Of a stretch of DNA of 64,000 nt, positions 1 to 11,109 are shown piece after piece. The DNA lies in assembly GCF_003148775.1 (NCBI RefSeq), contig NZ_QGGW01000003.1, positions 248,001 to 312,000 on the forward strand, read 5' to 3'. The DNA comes from Roseicyclus mahoneyensis (GTDB taxonomy: Bacteria; Pseudomonadota; Alphaproteobacteria; Rhodobacterales; Rhodobacteraceae). The notes below the pieces were generated by a model. The model saw only the letters and a program-made list of their open reading frames with translations. It made no database searches and was not told where the DNA came from. The position numbers were made by a program, and so were the translations under genes. Numbering within the stretch: position 1 is the first letter of the stretch; each line of letters begins with the position of its first letter.

Positions 1-1389
1 GCGCTGACGTCCAAGCCCTATGCCTTCACCGCGCGGCCATGGGAACTGACCAAGACCGAATCCATCGACGTGATGGATGGGCTGGGGTCCAACATCCGCA
101 TTGACACCAAGGGGCGCGAGGTCATGCGCATCTTGCCGCGCAACCATGACGGCGTGAACGAGGAATGGCTGTCAGACAAGTCGCGCTATGTCTGGGACGG
201 CTTGCGCCGCCAGCGACTTGACCGGCCCTATATCCGCGAAAACGGCAAGTTGCGCGCGGCCACCTGGCCCGAAGCGCTGGAGCTTGCGGGGCGCAAGATG
301 AAAGGGGCGGTGAAGCTTGCGGGGTTGATCGGCGATCTGGTCCCCACCGAGGCCGCATTTTCGCTCAAGCAGTTGGTCGAGGGGCAAGGCGGGGTCGTCG
401 AATGCCGCACCGATGGGGCGAAACTGCCTGTGGGCAACCGGTCTGCCTATGTCGGCACGGCCTCGATCGAGGATATCGACGCCGCGAAATACATCATGCT
501 GATCGGCACCAACCCGCGTGCCGAGGCCCCGGTGCTGAATGCACGAATCCGCAAGGCATGGCTGAAGGGCGCGCAAGTAGGCCTGATCGGTGCGGCGGTC
601 GATCTGACCTATGACGTCGCCCATATGGGCACCGACCGCAAGGCCCTTGCCGACCTCGCCGCCCGTGAGTTCGGTGCGGTCAGGGATGTGCCGTCTATCG
701 TGATCGTGGGGCAGGGCGCGCTCCGCGAGGCCGATGGCGCGGCGGTTCTGGCCCATGCCCAAGCCGTGGCGGAAAAGACCGGCTCGGGCCTATTGATCTT
801 GCACACCGCCGCTGGCCGCGTCGGCGCGATGGACGTTGGCGCGACCTGCGAGGGTGGTTTGACCGCCGCGGTCGAGGGCGCGGATGTGATCTACAACCTT
901 GGCGCCGACGAGGTCGACATCGCGCCGGGCGCATTCGTGATCTATCAGGGCAGCCATGGCGACCGGGGCGCGCATCGGGCCGACCTGATCCTGCCTTCCG
1001 CCGCATGGACCGAGGAACAGGGTCTTTTCGTCAATACCGAAGGCCGCCCGCAACTGGCGCTGCGTGCAGGCTTCCCGCCGGGCGAGGCCAAGGAAAACTG
1101 GGCCATTTTGCGCGCGCTCTCGCCCGAACTGGGCTTGACGCAGCCCTGGAGCACGCTGGCCGAGTTGCGGCGTGCCATGGTCAAGGCCGTGCCGCATCTG
1201 GCGATGGTGGACGAGGTGCCGGAAAACGCATGGCAGGCCATGCCGACGGGCGCCCTTGGCAACGCCGATTTCGTCCTTGCCGTTACCGATCATTACCTGA
1301 CCAACCCGATCACCCGGGCATCGGGGCTGATGGCCGACCTTTCCGCGCGGGCCAAGGCGCGCGCCGAGACCAGGATCGCGGCGGAGTAG
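1..1389 (+). CDS. nuoG: NADH-quinone oxidoreductase subunit G, 3' part (5' end outside window)
   Basis: The reading frame is open from base 1, so the window begins inside the gene; the N-terminal Fe-S cluster domains lie upstream. The visible 462 codons match the C-terminal molybdopterin-oxidoreductase-like half of NuoG, the peripheral-arm subunit that carries Fe-S clusters from NADH towards quinone. The segment [18 protein letters not shown] near the C-terminus is typical of NuoG. It is followed at once by other nuo genes on the same strand. No start can be assigned. The family identity is secure from context and sequence. Confidence 0.95.
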   Translation, partial: ALTSKPYAFTARPWELTKTESIDVMDGLGSNIRIDTKGREVMRILPRNHDGVNEEWLSDKSRYVWDGLRRQRLDRPYIRENGKLRAATWPEALELAGRKMKGAVKLAGLIGDLVPTEAAFSLKQLVEGQGGVVECRTDGAKLPVGNRSAYVGTASIEDIDAAKYIMLIGTNPRAEAPVLNARIRKAWLKGAQVGLIGAAVDLTYDVAHMGTDRKALADLAAREFGAVRDVPSIVIVGQGALREADGAAVLAHAQAVAEKTGSGLLILHTAAGRVGAMDVGATCEGGLTAAVEGADVIYNLGADEVDIAPGAFVIYQGSHGDRGAHRADLILPSAAWTEEQGLFVNTEGRPQLALRAGFPPGEAKENWAILRALSPELGLTQPWSTLAELRRAMVKAVPHLAMVDEVPENAWQAMPTGALGNADFVLAVTDHYLTNPITRASGLMADLSARAKARAETRIAAE

Positions 1390-1394
1390 GGCCC

Positions 1395-1799
1395 GTGACG
1401 CGGGGCCGCAGTGGTCTGCTGGCCCTTGCGGGCCTCTGCGCCGTTGCTGCCTGCACGGCCCCAGAGGGGCCGCGCCCCGGCAGCATGCCGCCCGCCAGCT
1501 ATGACGGTGTCCAGACCCGGCTTCTGGACGATGATCTGGTCAATTTCCGGGTCCAGATGACGGGTGTGGCGACCCGCGACGACTTGGACGCTTACGCCCG
1601 CTGCGCGGCTGCGCAATACGCCCTCATCCGTGGCTTCGGCTTTGCGCGACATGTCCGCACGAATGTGCAGGAACAGGGTGGCGTTTGGGTCGCAGATGCG
1701 GTTTACACCATTTCGCCGGCGCTCCCTCGGGGGTTGCAGACGCTCGACGCCGAAGTCGTGGCGGCCGCATGTGCCGATCAGGGGATACCGACGGTTTAG
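1395..1799 (+). CDS. small lipoprotein inserted between nuoG and nuoH
   Basis: 134 aa from a GTG start, with GGAGTAGGG just upstream overlapping the nuoG stop. The N-terminus is a lipoprotein signal: a basic start (MTRGR), a hydrophobic stretch, and a lipobox-like AVAAC with the modified cysteine near residue 20. The mature part has no domain I recognise. It lies 5 bases after nuoG and 10 bases before nuoH, so it is cotranscribed with complex I. Rhodobacter nuo operons are known to contain extra small reading frames; this is probably one. A role in complex I assembly or membrane attachment is only inferred from position. Confidence 0.75.
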   Translation: MTRGRSGLLALAGLCAVAACTAPEGPRPGSMPPASYDGVQTRLLDDDLVNFRVQMTGVATRDDLDAYARCAAAQYALIRGFGFARHVRTNVQEQGGVWVADAVYTISPALPRGLQTLDAEVVAAACADQGIPTV

Positions 1800-1809
1800 G
1801 GAACGACCC

Positions 1810-2847
1810 ATGGACGGTTTCTTTTCGACCACGCTGGGACTGATGACGATCATGGCGGCGCAGAGCCTTCTGGTGCTCGGCTTTGTCATGATCAGCTTGT
1901 TGTTCCTCGTTTACGGTGATCGCAAGATCTGGGCCGCCGTGATGATGCGGCGCGGCCCGAACGTCGTGGGCATTTTCGGCCTGCTGCAGACGGTGGCCGA
2001 TGCGCTGAAATACGTCGTCAAGGAAGTGGTGATCCCGGCCGGTGCGGACCGCCCCGTCTTCTTGCTCGCTCCCATGACCAGTTTCGTGCTGGCGGTGATC
2101 GCCTGGGCGGTCATCCCGTTCAACGAGACTTGGGTGCTGGCCGACATCAACGTGGCCATCCTCTATGTTTTCGCTATGTCCTCGCTCGAGGTCTACGGCG
2201 TGATCATGGGCGGCTGGGCGTCGAACTCCAAATATCCGTTTCTCGGCTCGCTCCGGTCTGCGGCGCAGATGATCTCGTATGAGGTCTCCATCGGCCTCAT
2301 CATCATCGGGGTGGTGATCTCCACCGGCTCGCTCAACTTCGGGGCCATCGTGGCGGCGCAGGATACCGGCTGGGGCCTGTTTGGCTGGTATTGGCTGCCG
2401 CACCTGCCGATGGTGTTCCTGTTCTTCATCTCGGCGCTTGCGGAAACAAACCGACCGCCCTTCGACCTGCCGGAGGCGGAATCGGAACTGGTGGCGGGCT
2501 ATCAGGTCGAATATTCCTCGACCCCGTTCCTGCTGTTCATGGCGGGCGAATACATCGCCATCTTCTTGATGTGCGCGCTGATCACGCTGCTGTTCTTTGG
2601 CGGTTGGCTCAGCCCCATCCCCTTCATCCCCGACAGCCCGCTGTGGATGGTGGCCAAGATGGCGTTCTTCTTCTTCCTCTTCGCGATGGTGAAGGCCATC
2701 GTGCCGCGCTACCGCTACGACCAGCTGATGCGGCTGGGCTGGAAGGTGTTCCTGCCGATGTCGCTGGGCTGGGTCGTGCTGGTGGCCTTTGCCGCGAAAT
2801 TCGAACTGTTCGGCGGGGCCTATGCCCGCTGGGCGATCGGGGGGTGA
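1810..2847 (+). CDS. nuoH: NADH-quinone oxidoreductase subunit H
   Basis: 345 aa, the normal NuoH length, with about eight hydrophobic segments. NuoH is the membrane-arm subunit at the junction with the peripheral arm and helps form the quinone site. Characteristic segments are [19 protein letters not shown] near the N-terminus and the loop [20 protein letters not shown] around the middle. The ATG at 1810 is chosen because translation then begins just before the first membrane helix. The stop overlaps the spacer to nuoI by one base. Confidence 0.98.
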   Translation: MDGFFSTTLGLMTIMAAQSLLVLGFVMISLLFLVYGDRKIWAAVMMRRGPNVVGIFGLLQTVADALKYVVKEVVIPAGADRPVFLLAPMTSFVLAVIAWAVIPFNETWVLADINVAILYVFAMSSLEVYGVIMGGWASNSKYPFLGSLRSAAQMISYEVSIGLIIIGVVISTGSLNFGAIVAAQDTGWGLFGWYWLPHLPMVFLFFISALAETNRPPFDLPEAESELVAGYQVEYSSTPFLLFMAGEYIAIFLMCALITLLFFGGWLSPIPFIPDSPLWMVAKMAFFFFLFAMVKAIVPRYRYDQLMRLGWKVFLPMSLGWVVLVAFAAKFELFGGAYARWAIGG

Positions 2848-2848
2848 C

Positions 2849-3343
2849 ATGAGCCAGATCGACTATACGCGCGCTGCGAAATATTTCCTGCTGGCCGATA
2901 TCTTCGCCGGCTTCAAACTGGGGATGAAATACTTCTTCGCCCCCAAGGTGACGATCAACTACCCGCACGAAAAGGGGCCGCTTTCCCCGCGGTTCCGGGG
3001 CGAGCACGCCCTGCGCCGCTACCCCAACGGCGAGGAACGCTGCATCGCGTGCAAGCTGTGCGAGGCGATCTGCCCCGCGCAGGCCATCACCATCGACGCC
3101 GAACCGCGCGAGGACGGCTCACGCCGCACCACGCGCTACGACATCGACATGACCAAGTGCATCTATTGCGGCTTTTGTCAGGAGGCCTGCCCCGTCGATG
3201 CCATCGTCGAGGGGCCGAATTTCGAATTCGCCACCGAAACGCGCGAGGAGCTATACTACGACAAGGCCAAACTGCTGGCGAACGGCGACCGATGGGAAGC
3301 GGCCATCGCACGCAACCTGGAACTGGATGCGCCCTACCGATGA
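2849..3343 (+). CDS. nuoI: NADH-quinone oxidoreductase subunit I (2×[4Fe-4S] ferredoxin)
   Basis: 164 aa, full length for NuoI, the peripheral-arm subunit carrying clusters N6a and N6b. Both four-cysteine motifs are intact: C65-IA-C68-KL-C71-EAI-C75-P and C104-IY-C107-GF-C110-QEA-C114-P. An amphipathic N-terminal segment ([20 protein letters not shown] region) anchors it to the membrane arm. It starts one base after the nuoH stop, and its own stop overlaps the next gene (ATGA). Confidence 0.98.
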   Translation: MSQIDYTRAAKYFLLADIFAGFKLGMKYFFAPKVTINYPHEKGPLSPRFRGEHALRRYPNGEERCIACKLCEAICPAQAITIDAEPREDGSRRTTRYDIDMTKCIYCGFCQEACPVDAIVEGPNFEFATETREELYYDKAKLLANGDRWEAAIARNLELDAPYR

Positions 3344-3756
3344 CCGACACCCCCACAAACCCGTTCGAAGCGATGATGCGCCAGGCGCAGGAAATGTCCG
3401 AGGCCTGGGTCAAGGCAATCAACCCGGCATTGTCCGGCGTCAGCCCCGGCAGCATGGACAAGTTGTGGCCCACCGTGCCAGCCGAAATGCTGGAGGCCTT
3501 TCTCGGCCGCCAGTTCAACCCCGAGGGGCTGGAAGCCAAGACGCGGCTTTTGCTGACGCTTCTGGGTCTCACGATCCAAGGTGCAGTGGCAGAGGCGCAG
3601 ATCCGGCTGACCGTGCGCCATGCGGTGGCCGCGGGCGCCACCAAGCAGGAGGTGGCCGAGACCATCGGTCTGGCCGCGCTGTTCGGCGGCGTGCCCGCGA
3701 TGACCAAGGCGATGGAACTGGCGACCGAGGCGCTGGAAGCGGAAGGGAAGGCGTAA
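3340..3756 (+). CDS. carboxymuconolactone decarboxylase-family protein in the nuo operon
   Basis: 138 aa. The middle and C-terminal part ([13 protein letters not shown], then [18 protein letters not shown]) follows the all-helical CMD/AhpD-like fold. The CxxC redox motif of AhpD is absent and the protein has no cysteine, so a peroxidase-type thiol activity is unlikely. It overlaps the nuoI stop by four bases and ends one base before nuoJ, so translation is probably coupled. Insertion between nuoI and nuoJ fits the accessory reading frames of Rhodobacter nuo operons. Function is unknown. Confidence 0.85.
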   Translation: MTDTPTNPFEAMMRQAQEMSEAWVKAINPALSGVSPGSMDKLWPTVPAEMLEAFLGRQFNPEGLEAKTRLLLTLLGLTIQGAVAEAQIRLTVRHAVAAGATKQEVAETIGLAALFGGVPAMTKAMELATEALEAEGKA

Positions 3757-3757
3757 G

Positions 3758-4372
3758 ATGACCGTCGCGGATGTCACCTTCTACATGTTCTCGACCGTCA
3801 TGGTGATCGGCGCGCTGATGACCGTGACCGCGCGCAACCCGGTCCATTCCGTGCTGTGGCTGATCTTGTCCTTCCTGTCGGGTGCGGGTCTGTTCGTGCT
3901 GATCGGCGCCGAATTCGTGGCGATGCTGCTCATCATCGTTTATGTCGGCGCGGTTGCGGTGCTGTTCTTGTTCGTGGTGATGATGCTCGACATCGATTTC
4001 GCCGCGCTCAAGGCCGAGATGGCGAAATACATGCCGCTGGCGGGCCTGATCGGGATCGTCTTGATGATGCAGCTGGCGCTGGCTTTTGGACCCTGGACCC
4101 CGTCCGAGGGAATCGAGACCCGGCTGGCCAGCCCCACGCCCCCGCTTGAGGAGGCGCATAACACGCAGGCTCTGGGTCTGATCTTGTATGACCAGTATTT
4201 TCTCGCCTTCCAGATCTCGGGCCTGATCTTGCTGGTCGCGATGATCGGGGCGATTGTGTTGACGCTGCGCCACCGGTCGGACGTCAAGCGGCAAGATGTG
4301 GTCGCGCAGATGATGCGTGACCCCAAGACCGCGATGGAGTTGAAGGACGTGAAACCGGGGCAGGGGCTGTGA
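3758..4372 (+). CDS. nuoJ: NADH-quinone oxidoreductase subunit J
   Basis: 204 aa, with five predicted membrane helices, the normal layout for NuoJ. The hallmark helix-3 region [20 protein letters not shown], with its pi-bulge segment, is present near residues 48–67. NuoJ sits between NuoH and NuoK in the proton-pumping membrane arm. AAGGAAGG-like purines precede the ATG. The stop overlaps the possible GTG start of the next small gene. Confidence 0.97.
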   Translation: MTVADVTFYMFSTVMVIGALMTVTARNPVHSVLWLILSFLSGAGLFVLIGAEFVAMLLIIVYVGAVAVLFLFVVMMLDIDFAALKAEMAKYMPLAGLIGIVLMMQLALAFGPWTPSEGIETRLASPTPPLEEAHNTQALGLILYDQYFLAFQISGLILLVAMIGAIVLTLRHRSDVKRQDVVAQMMRDPKTAMELKDVKPGQGL

Positions 4373-4803
4373 ACATGCGCGGTGCGGCGATTGCGACGGC
4401 CGTCTTGATGACCGTGCCACCGGAGATCGCCGGGGCCTGTGTTTTTGATCCGCCGCGCTGCGCGACGGTCGGGGGCGCGGCTTTTCTCCAGCATGTCGAG
4501 GGCAATGTCGTCTGGTTCAATGAATGGCGTGACGCCGACCAACTCACGCGGCGCGTGCTGGTCGAATGCACCAGCCGACAGGGCATCATGGTAACCGACC
4601 GCCCGGACGATGACGTCCGCCTGCGGCAGGTCGCCGAGGAGTACTTCTACGAGGTCATGACCGACGATGTCCCGCAGACACTGGACCAGATCGTGCGGAC
4701 CTTGCGGGGCAGGGGTGTCGCGGCGCAGCGGGTCGGCTTGTCGGCCGGGCATTGCGGCTGCGATCTGCCGTCGATCCCGCCGCCGCCGTCTTCTTGCGAT
4801 TGA
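4369..4803 (+). CDS. exported hypothetical protein between nuoJ and nuoK
   Basis: 144 aa from GTG 4369, or 142 aa from ATG 4375; the start is unresolved and either would overlap or abut the nuoJ stop. The N-terminus ([20 protein letters not shown]) looks like a Sec signal peptide. The mature domain has several cysteines (CVFDPPRC near the start, HCGC near the end), suggesting a periplasmic disulfide protein. I recognise no family. It is the third non-nuo insertion in this operon. Confidence 0.7.
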   Translation: MNMRGAAIATAVLMTVPPEIAGACVFDPPRCATVGGAAFLQHVEGNVVWFNEWRDADQLTRRVLVECTSRQGIMVTDRPDDDVRLRQVAEEYFYEVMTDDVPQTLDQIVRTLRGRGVAAQRVGLSAGHCGCDLPSIPPPPSSCD

Positions 4804-4890
4804 AGTCCGAGGCGACGGACAAGACGGGCGCGCAGATCGCGCGTGACAAGACAGACCACCCGGGCCAGACCCCGGTTCGAACGACAAGAT

Positions 4891-4904
4891 GGGGCGCAAG
4901 CCCC
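4891..4904 (+). other. small GNRA-type hairpin beside the nuoK ribosome binding site
   Basis: GGGGC-GCAA-GCCCC forms a perfect 5-bp stem with a GCAA tetraloop. It ends directly at the GGAGGG Shine-Dalgarno of nuoK (4905–4910). It lies in a 112-base spacer, unusually long for this operon, and could tune nuoK translation or stabilise the mRNA end. This is read from sequence only. Confidence 0.3.
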
Positions 4905-4915
4905 GGAGGGACGAG

Positions 4916-5224
4916 ATGACGATCGGACTAGAACACTACCTGACGGTGGCGGCCGCACTTTTCGTGATCGGCATCTTCGGGATCTTTCTCAACCGCAAGA
5001 ATGTCATCGTCATCTTGATGTCGATCGAGTTGATGCTCTTGGCGGTCAACATCAACCTCGTCGCCTTTTCGGCGTTCCTTGGTGATCTGACCGGGCAGAT
5101 CTTCACGCTCTTCGTGCTGACCGTCGCCTCGGCCGAAGCCGCCATCGGCCTTGCGATCCTTGTGTGCTTCTTCCGCAACCGCGGCACGATCGCGGTCGAA
5201 GACGTCTCGAACATGAAGGGCTGA
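4916..5224 (+). CDS. nuoK: NADH-quinone oxidoreductase subunit K
   Basis: 102 aa with three membrane helices. NuoK is an antiporter-like subunit of the membrane arm. The conserved acidic residues of helices 2 and 3 are visible in [11 protein letters not shown] and [13 protein letters not shown] 4916 is preferred over an in-frame ATG at 4889 because GGAGGG lies 5 bases upstream and the protein then has the standard length. Confidence 0.97.
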   Translation: MTIGLEHYLTVAAALFVIGIFGIFLNRKNVIVILMSIELMLLAVNINLVAFSAFLGDLTGQIFTLFVLTVASAEAAIGLAILVCFFRNRGTIAVEDVSNMKG

Positions 5225-5229
5225 GGCAT

Positions 5230-7329
5230 ATGGAAACGATCCTGCTTTTCGCCCCCCTTGTCGGCGCGCTGATCGCGGGCTTCGGCTGGCGCATGATCGG
5301 CGAGACCGGCGCGCAGGCCGTGGCCACTGCCATGCTGTTCTTGTCGTGCCTGCTGTCGTGGGTGGTGTTCCTGGGCTTTGATGGCGAGACCTACACGCAG
5401 TCGCTGTTCACATGGGTCGAGTCGGGCACGCTGTTCACCGACTGGGCGATCCGCATCGACCGGCTGACGGCGATCATGCTGATCGTGATCACCAGCGTCT
5501 CGGCGCTCGTGCACCTGTATTCCTTCGGCTACATGGCGCATGACGACAATTTCAAGGACGGCGAAAGCTACCGGCCGCGGTTCTTTGCCTACCTGTCGTT
5601 CTTCACCTTCGCCATGCTCATGCTGGTCACCGCCGACAACCTGTTGCAGCTGTTTTTCGGCTGGGAAGGGGTGGGGGTCGCGTCCTACCTCCTGATCGGC
5701 TTCTATTTCCGCAAGCCGTCGGCGGGCGCTGCCGCGATGAAGGCCTTCATCGTGAACCGGGTCGGCGATTTTGGCTTCCTTCTGGGCATCTTCGCCCTGT
5801 TCTGGCTGACGGATTCGATCCAGTTCGACGTGATCTTGCCCATGGGGCCCGAACTGGCGGGAATGACCCTCTCCTTCCTCGGGATGGAGATGAACGCGGC
5901 TGAAACCATCGCCTTCTTGCTGTTCATCGGCGCGATGGGCAAATCTGCGCAGCTGTTCTTGCACACCTGGCTGCCCGACGCGATGGAGGGGCCGACGCCG
6001 GTGTCGGCGCTGATCCATGCCGCGACGATGGTGACGGCGGGTGTGTTTCTGGTCTGCCGCATGTCGCCGGTGATCGAATACGCGCCCACAGCGGGCAATT
6101 TCATCATCATCGTGGGCGCGCTGACGGCCTTTGTGGCCGCGACCATCGGTCTGGTGCAAAACGACATCAAGCGCGTGATCGCCTATTCGACCATGTCGCA
6201 GCTGGGCTACATGTTCGTCGCGGCCGGCGTGGGCGTCTATTCGGTGGCGATGTTCCACCTGTTCACCCACGCCTTCTTCAAGGCGATGCTCTTCCTTGGT
6301 GCAGGTTCGGTCATCCACGCGATGCATCACGAGCAGGACATGCGGAACTATGGGGGCTTGCGCAAAAAGATCCCCATGACCTTCGCCGCCATGATGATCG
6401 GCACGCTGGCCATCACCGGCGTCGGCATCCCGACCACCTATTTCGGCTTCGCGGGCTTTTTCTCCAAGGATGCGGTGGTGGAAAGCGCCTTCGCCTTCGG
6501 GGGCGATCTGGGTCAGTTCGCCTTCTGGGCGCTGATCGTGGCGGCGGTGTTCACCAGCTTCTATTCCTGGCGGCTGATGTTCCTCACCTTCTTTGGCAAG
6601 GCGCGCGGCAACAAGCACACGCATGAGCACGCGCACGAAAGCCCGTGGACGATGCTGGCGCCCTTGGGCCTGCTGGCTGTCGGGTCGGTCTTTGCGGGCG
6701 TGGTTTGGTACAATTCCTTCTTCGGGCACACCAATGACGTCGCGCGGTTCTTTGGCGTGCCCTACGCCGTCGAGGACCATTCGGACGAGGCGCAGGTCGA
6801 TGAGCCGGCCGAGGGCGACGCCGCCGCCGTTGCCGATGGCGATCAAGGCTACTCCCACTACGTCTTCACCGGAGCGCCGGGCGAGGGGGCGATCCACGCG
6901 GCCCCCGACAACAACATCCTGAACGAGGCCCACGAGGTGCCCTATTGGGTCAAGTGGAGCCCCTTCCTTGCCATGGCTCTGGGCTTTGCCGTGGCCTTCT
7001 GGTTCTACATCGTGAATCCGTCGCTGCCCAAGCGTCTGGCCGCGAACCAGCGTCCGCTCTACCTGTTCCTGCTGAACAAATGGTATTTCGACGAGATGTT
7101 CGATTTCCTCTTTGTCCGTCCGGCGCGCTGGCTGGGGCGCATGCTTTGGAAAGGCGGCGATGGCGCGATCATCGACGGCGGGATCAACGGGCTGGCGCTT
7201 GGCATCATCCCGTTCTTCACCCGCCTCGCGGGCCGGGCGCAGACCGGCTACATCTTCACCTATGCCTTTGCCATGGTTCTGGGGATCGTCGTCCTCGTCA
7301 CCTGGGTCACGCTGCGTGCGGGGGGCTGA
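5230..7329 (+). CDS. nuoL: NADH-quinone oxidoreductase subunit L
   Basis: 699 aa, the largest membrane-arm subunit and the distal proton pump. The antiporter core is intact: [19 protein letters not shown], the [20 protein letters not shown] segment, and a following lysine/histidine helix. Near residues 455–465 there is a histidine-rich cytoplasmic stretch (HTHEHAHE). An acidic loop then follows ([16 protein letters not shown]) before the last helices, as is common in alphaproteobacterial NuoL. It starts 5 bases after nuoK. Confidence 0.98.
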   Translation: METILLFAPLVGALIAGFGWRMIGETGAQAVATAMLFLSCLLSWVVFLGFDGETYTQSLFTWVESGTLFTDWAIRIDRLTAIMLIVITSVSALVHLYSFGYMAHDDNFKDGESYRPRFFAYLSFFTFAMLMLVTADNLLQLFFGWEGVGVASYLLIGFYFRKPSAGAAAMKAFIVNRVGDFGFLLGIFALFWLTDSIQFDVILPMGPELAGMTLSFLGMEMNAAETIAFLLFIGAMGKSAQLFLHTWLPDAMEGPTPVSALIHAATMVTAGVFLVCRMSPVIEYAPTAGNFIIIVGALTAFVAATIGLVQNDIKRVIAYSTMSQLGYMFVAAGVGVYSVAMFHLFTHAFFKAMLFLGAGSVIHAMHHEQDMRNYGGLRKKIPMTFAAMMIGTLAITGVGIPTTYFGFAGFFSKDAVVESAFAFGGDLGQFAFWALIVAAVFTSFYSWRLMFLTFFGKARGNKHTHEHAHESPWTMLAPLGLLAVGSVFAGVVWYNSFFGHTNDVARFFGVPYAVEDHSDEAQVDEPAEGDAAAVADGDQGYSHYVFTGAPGEGAIHAAPDNNILNEAHEVPYWVKWSPFLAMALGFAVAFWFYIVNPSLPKRLAANQRPLYLFLLNKWYFDEMFDFLFVRPARWLGRMLWKGGDGAIIDGGINGLALGIIPFFTRLAGRAQTGYIFTYAFAMVLGIVVLVTWVTLRAGG

Positions 7330-7338
7330 GAGACACCC

Positions 7339-8883
7339 ATGGACAACCTACTTTCCATCGTCACCTTCCTGCCGATCGTCGCGGCGCTGATCCTTGGCGT
7401 GTTCTTGCGCGGCGAGGATGCGGCGGCGCAACTCAACGCCAAGCGGCTCGCGCTGGCCGCGACGACGGCGACCTTCCTGATCTCGCTGGCGATCTTGGTC
7501 GAGTTTGATCCGGGCGACACCGGCTTTCAGCTGGTCGAGGAAAGCCCATGGCTGTTTGGCCTGACCTACAAGGTGGGCGTGGACGGCATTTCGGTCCTGT
7601 TCGTGCTGCTGACCACGTTCCTCATGCCGATCACGATTGCCTCGTGCTGGGGCGTCACGCATCGCGTGAAGGAATACATGATCGCCATGCTGGTGCTGGA
7701 AACGCTCATGCTGGGCGTATTCGTGGCGCTGGATCTGGTGCTGTTCTACCTGTTCTTCGAGGCGGGCCTGATCCCGATGTTCCTGATCATCGGCATCTGG
7801 GGCGGCAAGGACCGCATCTATGCCTCGTTCAAGTTCTTTCTCTACACCTTCCTCGGCTCCGTCCTCATGCTGGTCGCCATGATCGCCATGTATGTCGAGG
7901 CCGGCACGTCCGATATCGAGCTGTTGCTTGCCCACCAGTTCGATGCCGGTCCGATCAGCCTGCTGGGCTGGCAGATCGCGGGTGGGATGCAGACGCTGCT
8001 CTGGCTCGCCTTCTTCGCCAGTTTCGCGGTCAAGATGCCGATGTGGCCGGTGCACACTTGGCTGCCCGATGCCCACGTTCAGGCGCCCACGGCCGGGTCG
8101 GTCGTGCTGGCGGCGATCTTGCTCAAGATGGGCGGCTACGGCTTCTTGCGCTTTTCGCTGCCGATGTTCCCCGTCGCCTCGGACATCATGGCGCCGCTGG
8201 TGCTGTGGCTGAGTGTCATCGCCATCATCTACGCGAGCCTTGTCGCCATGGTGCAAGACGACATGAAAAAGCTCGTCGCCTATTCGTCCGTCGCGCATAT
8301 GGGCTTTGTCACCATGGGGATCTTTGCCGCCAACCAGCAGGGCGTGGATGGTGCGATCTTCCAGATGATCAGCCACGGCTTCATCTCGGGCGCGCTGTTT
8401 CTGTGCGTGGGCGTGATCTATGACCGGATGCACACCCGCGACATCGACGCCTATGGCGGGCTTGTCGTGCGGATGCCGGCCTATGCGGCGATTTTCATGC
8501 TCTTCACCATGGCCAATGTCGGCTTGCCCGGCACATCGGGCTTTGTCGGCGAATTCCTGACGCTGATCGGTGTGTTCCAGGTCAACACATGGGTCGGCGT
8601 TCTGGCCTGCACGGGCGTGATCTTGTCGGCGGGCTATGCGCTGTGGCTCTACCGTCGGGTCGTGTTCGGCGACCTGATCAAGGAAAGCCTGAAATCCATC
8701 ACCGACATGACCGGCCGCGAAAAGGCGATCTTTGCACCGCTCATCATCATGACCCTGCTTTTGGGCGTCTACCCAAGCCTTGTAACCGATATGATCGGTC
8801 CCTCGGTCGAGGCGCTCGTCTCCTCCTACGACATCGCTGTCGCGGCGCACGCCGCCGACACGATGGTCGCCGCAAACAACTGA
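7339..8883 (+). CDS. nuoM: NADH-quinone oxidoreductase subunit M
   Basis: 514 aa, an antiporter-like proton-pumping subunit with about 14 helices. The conserved [21 protein letters not shown] (helix-5 glutamate) and [17 protein letters not shown] motifs are present. It starts 9 bases after nuoL and is followed 9 bases later by nuoN. Confidence 0.98.
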   Translation: MDNLLSIVTFLPIVAALILGVFLRGEDAAAQLNAKRLALAATTATFLISLAILVEFDPGDTGFQLVEESPWLFGLTYKVGVDGISVLFVLLTTFLMPITIASCWGVTHRVKEYMIAMLVLETLMLGVFVALDLVLFYLFFEAGLIPMFLIIGIWGGKDRIYASFKFFLYTFLGSVLMLVAMIAMYVEAGTSDIELLLAHQFDAGPISLLGWQIAGGMQTLLWLAFFASFAVKMPMWPVHTWLPDAHVQAPTAGSVVLAAILLKMGGYGFLRFSLPMFPVASDIMAPLVLWLSVIAIIYASLVAMVQDDMKKLVAYSSVAHMGFVTMGIFAANQQGVDGAIFQMISHGFISGALFLCVGVIYDRMHTRDIDAYGGLVVRMPAYAAIFMLFTMANVGLPGTSGFVGEFLTLIGVFQVNTWVGVLACTGVILSAGYALWLYRRVVFGDLIKESLKSITDMTGREKAIFAPLIIMTLLLGVYPSLVTDMIGPSVEALVSSYDIAVAAHAADTMVAANN

Positions 8884-8892
8884 GGTGATCCG

Positions 8893-10341
8893 ATGATCGG
8901 TCCCGACCTAGCCATCCTGATCCCCGAGATCGTGCTCACGCTGTTCTCGCTCGGCGCACTTCTGGCGGCGGTCTACACGTCCAAGGACGGGGTGGCTGCC
9001 ACGCTGACCTGGGGCACGGCGCTCGTCTTCGTCATCATGGCCTTCTACATCGGGGTCACGGGCGAAGGCGTGCGCGTTGGTTTCAACGGCGGCTTCGTCG
9101 ATGACGGGTTCGCGCGCTTCGCCAAGATCACCATCTTGCTCTCGGCCGCCGCCATTCTCGCGCTGAGTGTCGACTACATGCAAAAGGCCGATCTTCTGCG
9201 GTTCGAATACCCGATCCTCGTGACCCTTTCGGTGATCGGGATGATGGTCATGGTCTCGTCGGGCGACCTGATCGTGCTCTACCTCGGGCTCGAACTGCAA
9301 TCGCTGGCGCTTTACGTCATTGCCTCGCTGCGCCGTGACAGCGTGCGCTCGACGGAGGCCGGGCTGAAATACTTCATCCTCGGCGCGCTGTCCTCGGGCC
9401 TCCTGCTTTATGGCGCGTCGCTGGTCTATGGCTACTCGGGCACCACGATCTTCTCGGGCATCATCGTGACTGCGACCGAAGGCGAGATGTCCATTGGCTT
9501 GCTGATCGGCCTCGTGTTCCTGATCTCGGGCCTTGCCTTCAAGGTCTCTGCCGCGCCCTTCCACATGTGGACCCCCGATGTCTACGAAGGCGCACCGACG
9601 CCTGTAACTGCCTTCCTCGCCACGGCACCCAAGGTCGCGGCCATCGCGCTGTTCGCGCGCGTGGTCCATGATGCTTTTGGCGGCGCTGTCGGCGACTGGC
9701 AGCAGGTCGTGGCGGTGCTGGCCGTGCTGTCGATGTTCCTCGGCTCGATCGCCGCGATCGGGCAGACCGACATCAAGCGCCTGATGGCCTATTCGTCGAT
9801 CGGGCACATGGGTTTTGCGTTGATGGGGCTGGCGGCGGGCACCGAACAGGGTGTCGAGGCGATGCTGATCTACATCGCCATTTACGTCACCATGAACATC
9901 GGCACTTTCGCCTTCATCTTGTCGATGGAAAAGGATGGCCGCCATGTGACCGACATTAGCGCGCTGTCGTCTTACGCCAGCCGCGAGGGGGGCAAGGCGC
10001 TGGCGCTCTTGGTCTTGATGTTCAGCCTTGCGGGCGTGCCGCCTCTGGTGGGCTTTTTCGGCAAATACGCCGTCCTTTGGGCCGCGGTCGAGGCCGACAT
10101 GGCGTGGCTGGCCATCGCGGGCGTCATCGCCTCGGTGATCGGGGCCTATTACTACCTGCGCATCGTCTACCTGATGTATTTCGGCGAAGACCGGGAGGGG
10201 CTGGATGGGCGCATGGGCGTGGTGCAATACGCGGGCCTGATGGCGATGGCGGCCCTGATCGCGCTGGCCTGGCTGCCGGGGATCAACCTGATGGGGCTGG
10301 AAGGCATGGCCGCGGCCGCCGCCGAAACCCTTGTGCGCTGA
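8893..10341 (+). CDS. nuoN: NADH-quinone oxidoreductase subunit N
   Basis: 482 aa, the third antiporter-like subunit and the last nuo gene here. Characteristic segments are [19 protein letters not shown], with the helix-5 glutamate, and [20 protein letters not shown]. The 3' end overlaps the next gene by 11 bases. Confidence 0.98.
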   Translation: MIGPDLAILIPEIVLTLFSLGALLAAVYTSKDGVAATLTWGTALVFVIMAFYIGVTGEGVRVGFNGGFVDDGFARFAKITILLSAAAILALSVDYMQKADLLRFEYPILVTLSVIGMMVMVSSGDLIVLYLGLELQSLALYVIASLRRDSVRSTEAGLKYFILGALSSGLLLYGASLVYGYSGTTIFSGIIVTATEGEMSIGLLIGLVFLISGLAFKVSAAPFHMWTPDVYEGAPTPVTAFLATAPKVAAIALFARVVHDAFGGAVGDWQQVVAVLAVLSMFLGSIAAIGQTDIKRLMAYSSIGHMGFALMGLAAGTEQGVEAMLIYIAIYVTMNIGTFAFILSMEKDGRHVTDISALSSYASREGGKALALLVLMFSLAGVPPLVGFFGKYAVLWAAVEADMAWLAIAGVIASVIGAYYYLRIVYLMYFGEDREGLDGRMGVVQYAGLMAMAALIALAWLPGINLMGLEGMAAAAAETLVR

Positions 10342-11092
10342 CCCTGTCGCCTGGCCCGAGGGTGTGGGCCGGGTGATCCTTCAGACGACCGACAGCACGA
10401 TGGCCGAGGCCGCGCGCCGCGCGCCGGACCTGATGGGCCCTACATGGATCTGCGCGCTGGACCAGACCGCCGCGCGCGGGCGGCGGGGTCGGCCTTGGGT
10501 CAACCCGCAGGGCAATTTCGCGGCCTCGCTGGTGTTGCGCCCCGAGGGCCTGCCAGCGCAGGCCGCGCTCAGGTCCTTTGTCGCGGCGCTGGCCTTGCGC
10601 GACGCGCTGGCCGCTGTCACCGGTCGCCCCGAGGCGCTGGGGCTGAAATGGCCCAATGACGTGCTGCTGAAGGGAGGTAAGGTCGCGGGCATCTTGCTGG
10701 AAAGCACCGGGCTGGGCGGGCGGATCGACCACCTTGTCATCGGCATCGGCGTAAACCTTGTGGCTGCCCCTGCGGCGACCGAGGTGGAACCGGGCGCCGT
10801 TGCCCCCGTCAGCCTTGCCGCAGAAACCGGCACAACCATCGCGCCCGAGGATTTTCTGAACCAGCTTGCGCCGGCCTATGACCGCTGGGAACGGGCCTTT
10901 GCCGCCGATGGCTTTGCCCCGATCCGAACGGCCTGGTTACAAGGCGCGACGCGACTGGGCCAGACCCTGATCGCGCGCACCGCCCGCGACGAGATCACCG
11001 GAACCTTCACCGACGTGGACAGCGACGGGCAACTCGTGCTGGAAACGGCACAGGGCCCAAGGCGCATCGCCGCGGCCGACATCTTCTTCTGA
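10331..11092 (+). CDS. birA: biotin–[acetyl-CoA-carboxylase] ligase
   Basis: 253 aa if translation begins at TTG 10331, overlapping nuoN by 11 bases; GTG 10364 or 10373 are alternatives and none has a strong ribosome site. Biotin protein ligases activate biotin with ATP and attach it to carboxylase carrier lysines. The biotin/ATP loop ([16 protein letters not shown]) and [19 protein letters not shown] are intact, and the C-terminal cap domain is present. There is no N-terminal helix-turn-helix, so it is a group I ligase, not a repressor. The position after nuoN is typical of Rhodobacterales. Confidence 0.93.
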   Translation: MCADPVAWPEGVGRVILQTTDSTMAEAARRAPDLMGPTWICALDQTAARGRRGRPWVNPQGNFAASLVLRPEGLPAQAALRSFVAALALRDALAAVTGRPEALGLKWPNDVLLKGGKVAGILLESTGLGGRIDHLVIGIGVNLVAAPAATEVEPGAVAPVSLAAETGTTIAPEDFLNQLAPAYDRWERAFAADGFAPIRTAWLQGATRLGQTLIARTARDEITGTFTDVDSDGQLVLETAQGPRRIAAADIFF

Positions 11093-11109
11093 GCGGGGGG
11101 GCGGGGCCC

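Noticed and set aside
4936-6933. A long minus-strand open frame opposite nuoK and nuoL
   Set aside because: Its translation is histidine/arginine/aspartate-rich without domains, as expected opposite a high-GC coding frame; nuoL is certain.
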